From Viola odorata (taxonomy: Eukaryota; Streptophyta; Magnoliopsida; Malpighiales; Violaceae): a stretch of 64,000 bases of DNA. A program made the translations under genes and the position numbers. The first letter of the stretch is position 1. Every line of letters begins with the position of its first letter. The stretch lies in assembly GCA_963691705.1 (NCBI GenBank), contig OY829545.1, positions 59,919,179-59,983,178 on the forward strand, written 5' to 3'. The notes under the pieces were generated by a model. It had not been told where the DNA came from, searched no databases, and saw only the letters and a list, made by a program, of their open reading frames with translations. Below are positions 63,541 to 64,000 of this stretch, piece after piece.

Positions 63541-63609
63541 TTTTCGTGCTTGAAGTCTAGTCACGAGGGGCCTAGGGGGAGTAGTTTTTCTTTGAGGAGC
63601 TATTGTTGC

Positions 63610-64000
63610 CTGCAAAATAAACAAAACAAAAATGATAAGTATAATTGTTTACATGCGTATGATATGCAATCCGCGGTCCCCATGCTACTTTGCTCAATCT
63701 TCCGGCCACTCTTTCGCTTGATACTTTAGGAGGAGCGAGCAGATGATACTCTGGTGAGGATGTAAAGGAAGCTTTTATTCATTCCCATGACGCGATGCGA
63801 TCTTGGATACTACCGCTGGAAACCCTTGAAGTAAAAATGGCGCGAATGGCTAACGTCATTGTGTTCGGAGAATCTATAAAATCCATTGCCCAAAAGGGTT
63901 GATTTCTGGCATGAGCATACTTCAATCTGTTATCGATAACTTCCGTGCTTTGACCGAGCTAAAACTCTGAGTTCGTTGTAACTCTATTGGCCCCAAAGAA
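63610..64000 (-). other. Tat 5' leader, partial
   Basis: Upstream of gag on the element strand; non-coding as far as the window runs. A possible 3' splice site (TTATTTTGCAG) ends at 63610. LTR and primer site not reached. Confidence 0.5.

Larger units (their letters stand above)
48190..64000 (-). mobile_element. Tat-lineage gypsy element, 5' end beyond the window
   Basis: Minus-strand order: gag, gag-protease, intron, RT, RNase H, second RNase H, integrase, long repeat-rich 3' UTR, polypurine tract, 3' LTR. The presence of an additional RNase H between the RT-linked one and integrase defines the Tat (Ogre/Retand) lineage. Its left boundary interrupts the outer Athila at 48189. The right LTR and primer site are outside the window. 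Coding defects: in-frame TAA at 62191, frameshift near 59385 and a frameshifting deletion after YVDD near 58950. Confidence 0.92.

Overview
The window is repeat-rich nuclear DNA from a flowering plant, most likely a eudicot: AT-rich, intron-bearing host genes, a DYW-type PPR gene, and a dense layer of nested LTR retrotransposons. Everything was read by eye; family names come from recognised motifs, not searches. The species cannot be named.

Host genes. (1) An intact, intronless DYW-class PPR gene at 4065-5861 (+). (2) A mitochondrial-type 10 kDa chaperonin gene (CPN10) on the minus strand, exons at about 23293-23189, 23108-22987 and 20955-20907. It is split by a copia solo LTR in intron 2 and by a CRM-type gypsy element inserted 10 bases upstream of its ATG, which strands its probable promoter at about 28060-28075. 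(3) A second copy of CPN10 exon 3 in a duplicated segment (31131-31179). (4) Fragments of an AFG1-like ATPase gene (1336-2080) inside a TIR element, a Pack-type gene capture. (5) A decayed MULE transposase fragment (31600-31990).

Layout. 1-4000: AT-rich DNA, a hAT-like end, the TIR element carrying the AFG1 pieces, and an Athila-type solo LTR. 4065-5861: PPR gene. 6250-9970: protease scrap, dispersed repeats, a 20-bp minisatellite, a mariner/Stowaway end, and a gypsy solo LTR with perfect TSDs. 9979-18830: a mosaic of truncated elements (Athila minus, Athila plus, Tnt1-like copia). 19055-20342: a Sirevirus-like solo LTR with eight copies of a palindrome. 20900-28100: CPN10 with its two insertions. 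28600-30320: a TIR/MITE-like element with an internal duplication. 32030-48189: an Athila element (+) split by a complete 12,944-bp Athila (33926-46869, minus) with identical-length 1669-bp LTRs, CCTAG target duplications, tRNA-Asp primer site and polypurine tract. 48190-64000: a Tat-lineage gypsy element (minus) that itself interrupts the outer Athila and runs off the right edge. It has a 3.1-kb LTR, a satellite-rich 3' UTR, dual RNase H and a probable 200-nt intron.

Most interesting. A heat-shock-element-like array plus TGACG motifs in the copia LTR inside the chaperonin intron; element-specific short palindromic motifs scattered through LTR, UTR and coding parts of the Athila copies; a roughly 185-bp module shared by the 3' UTRs of two unrelated retrotransposon lineages; and a duplicated polypurine motif in the Athila elements.
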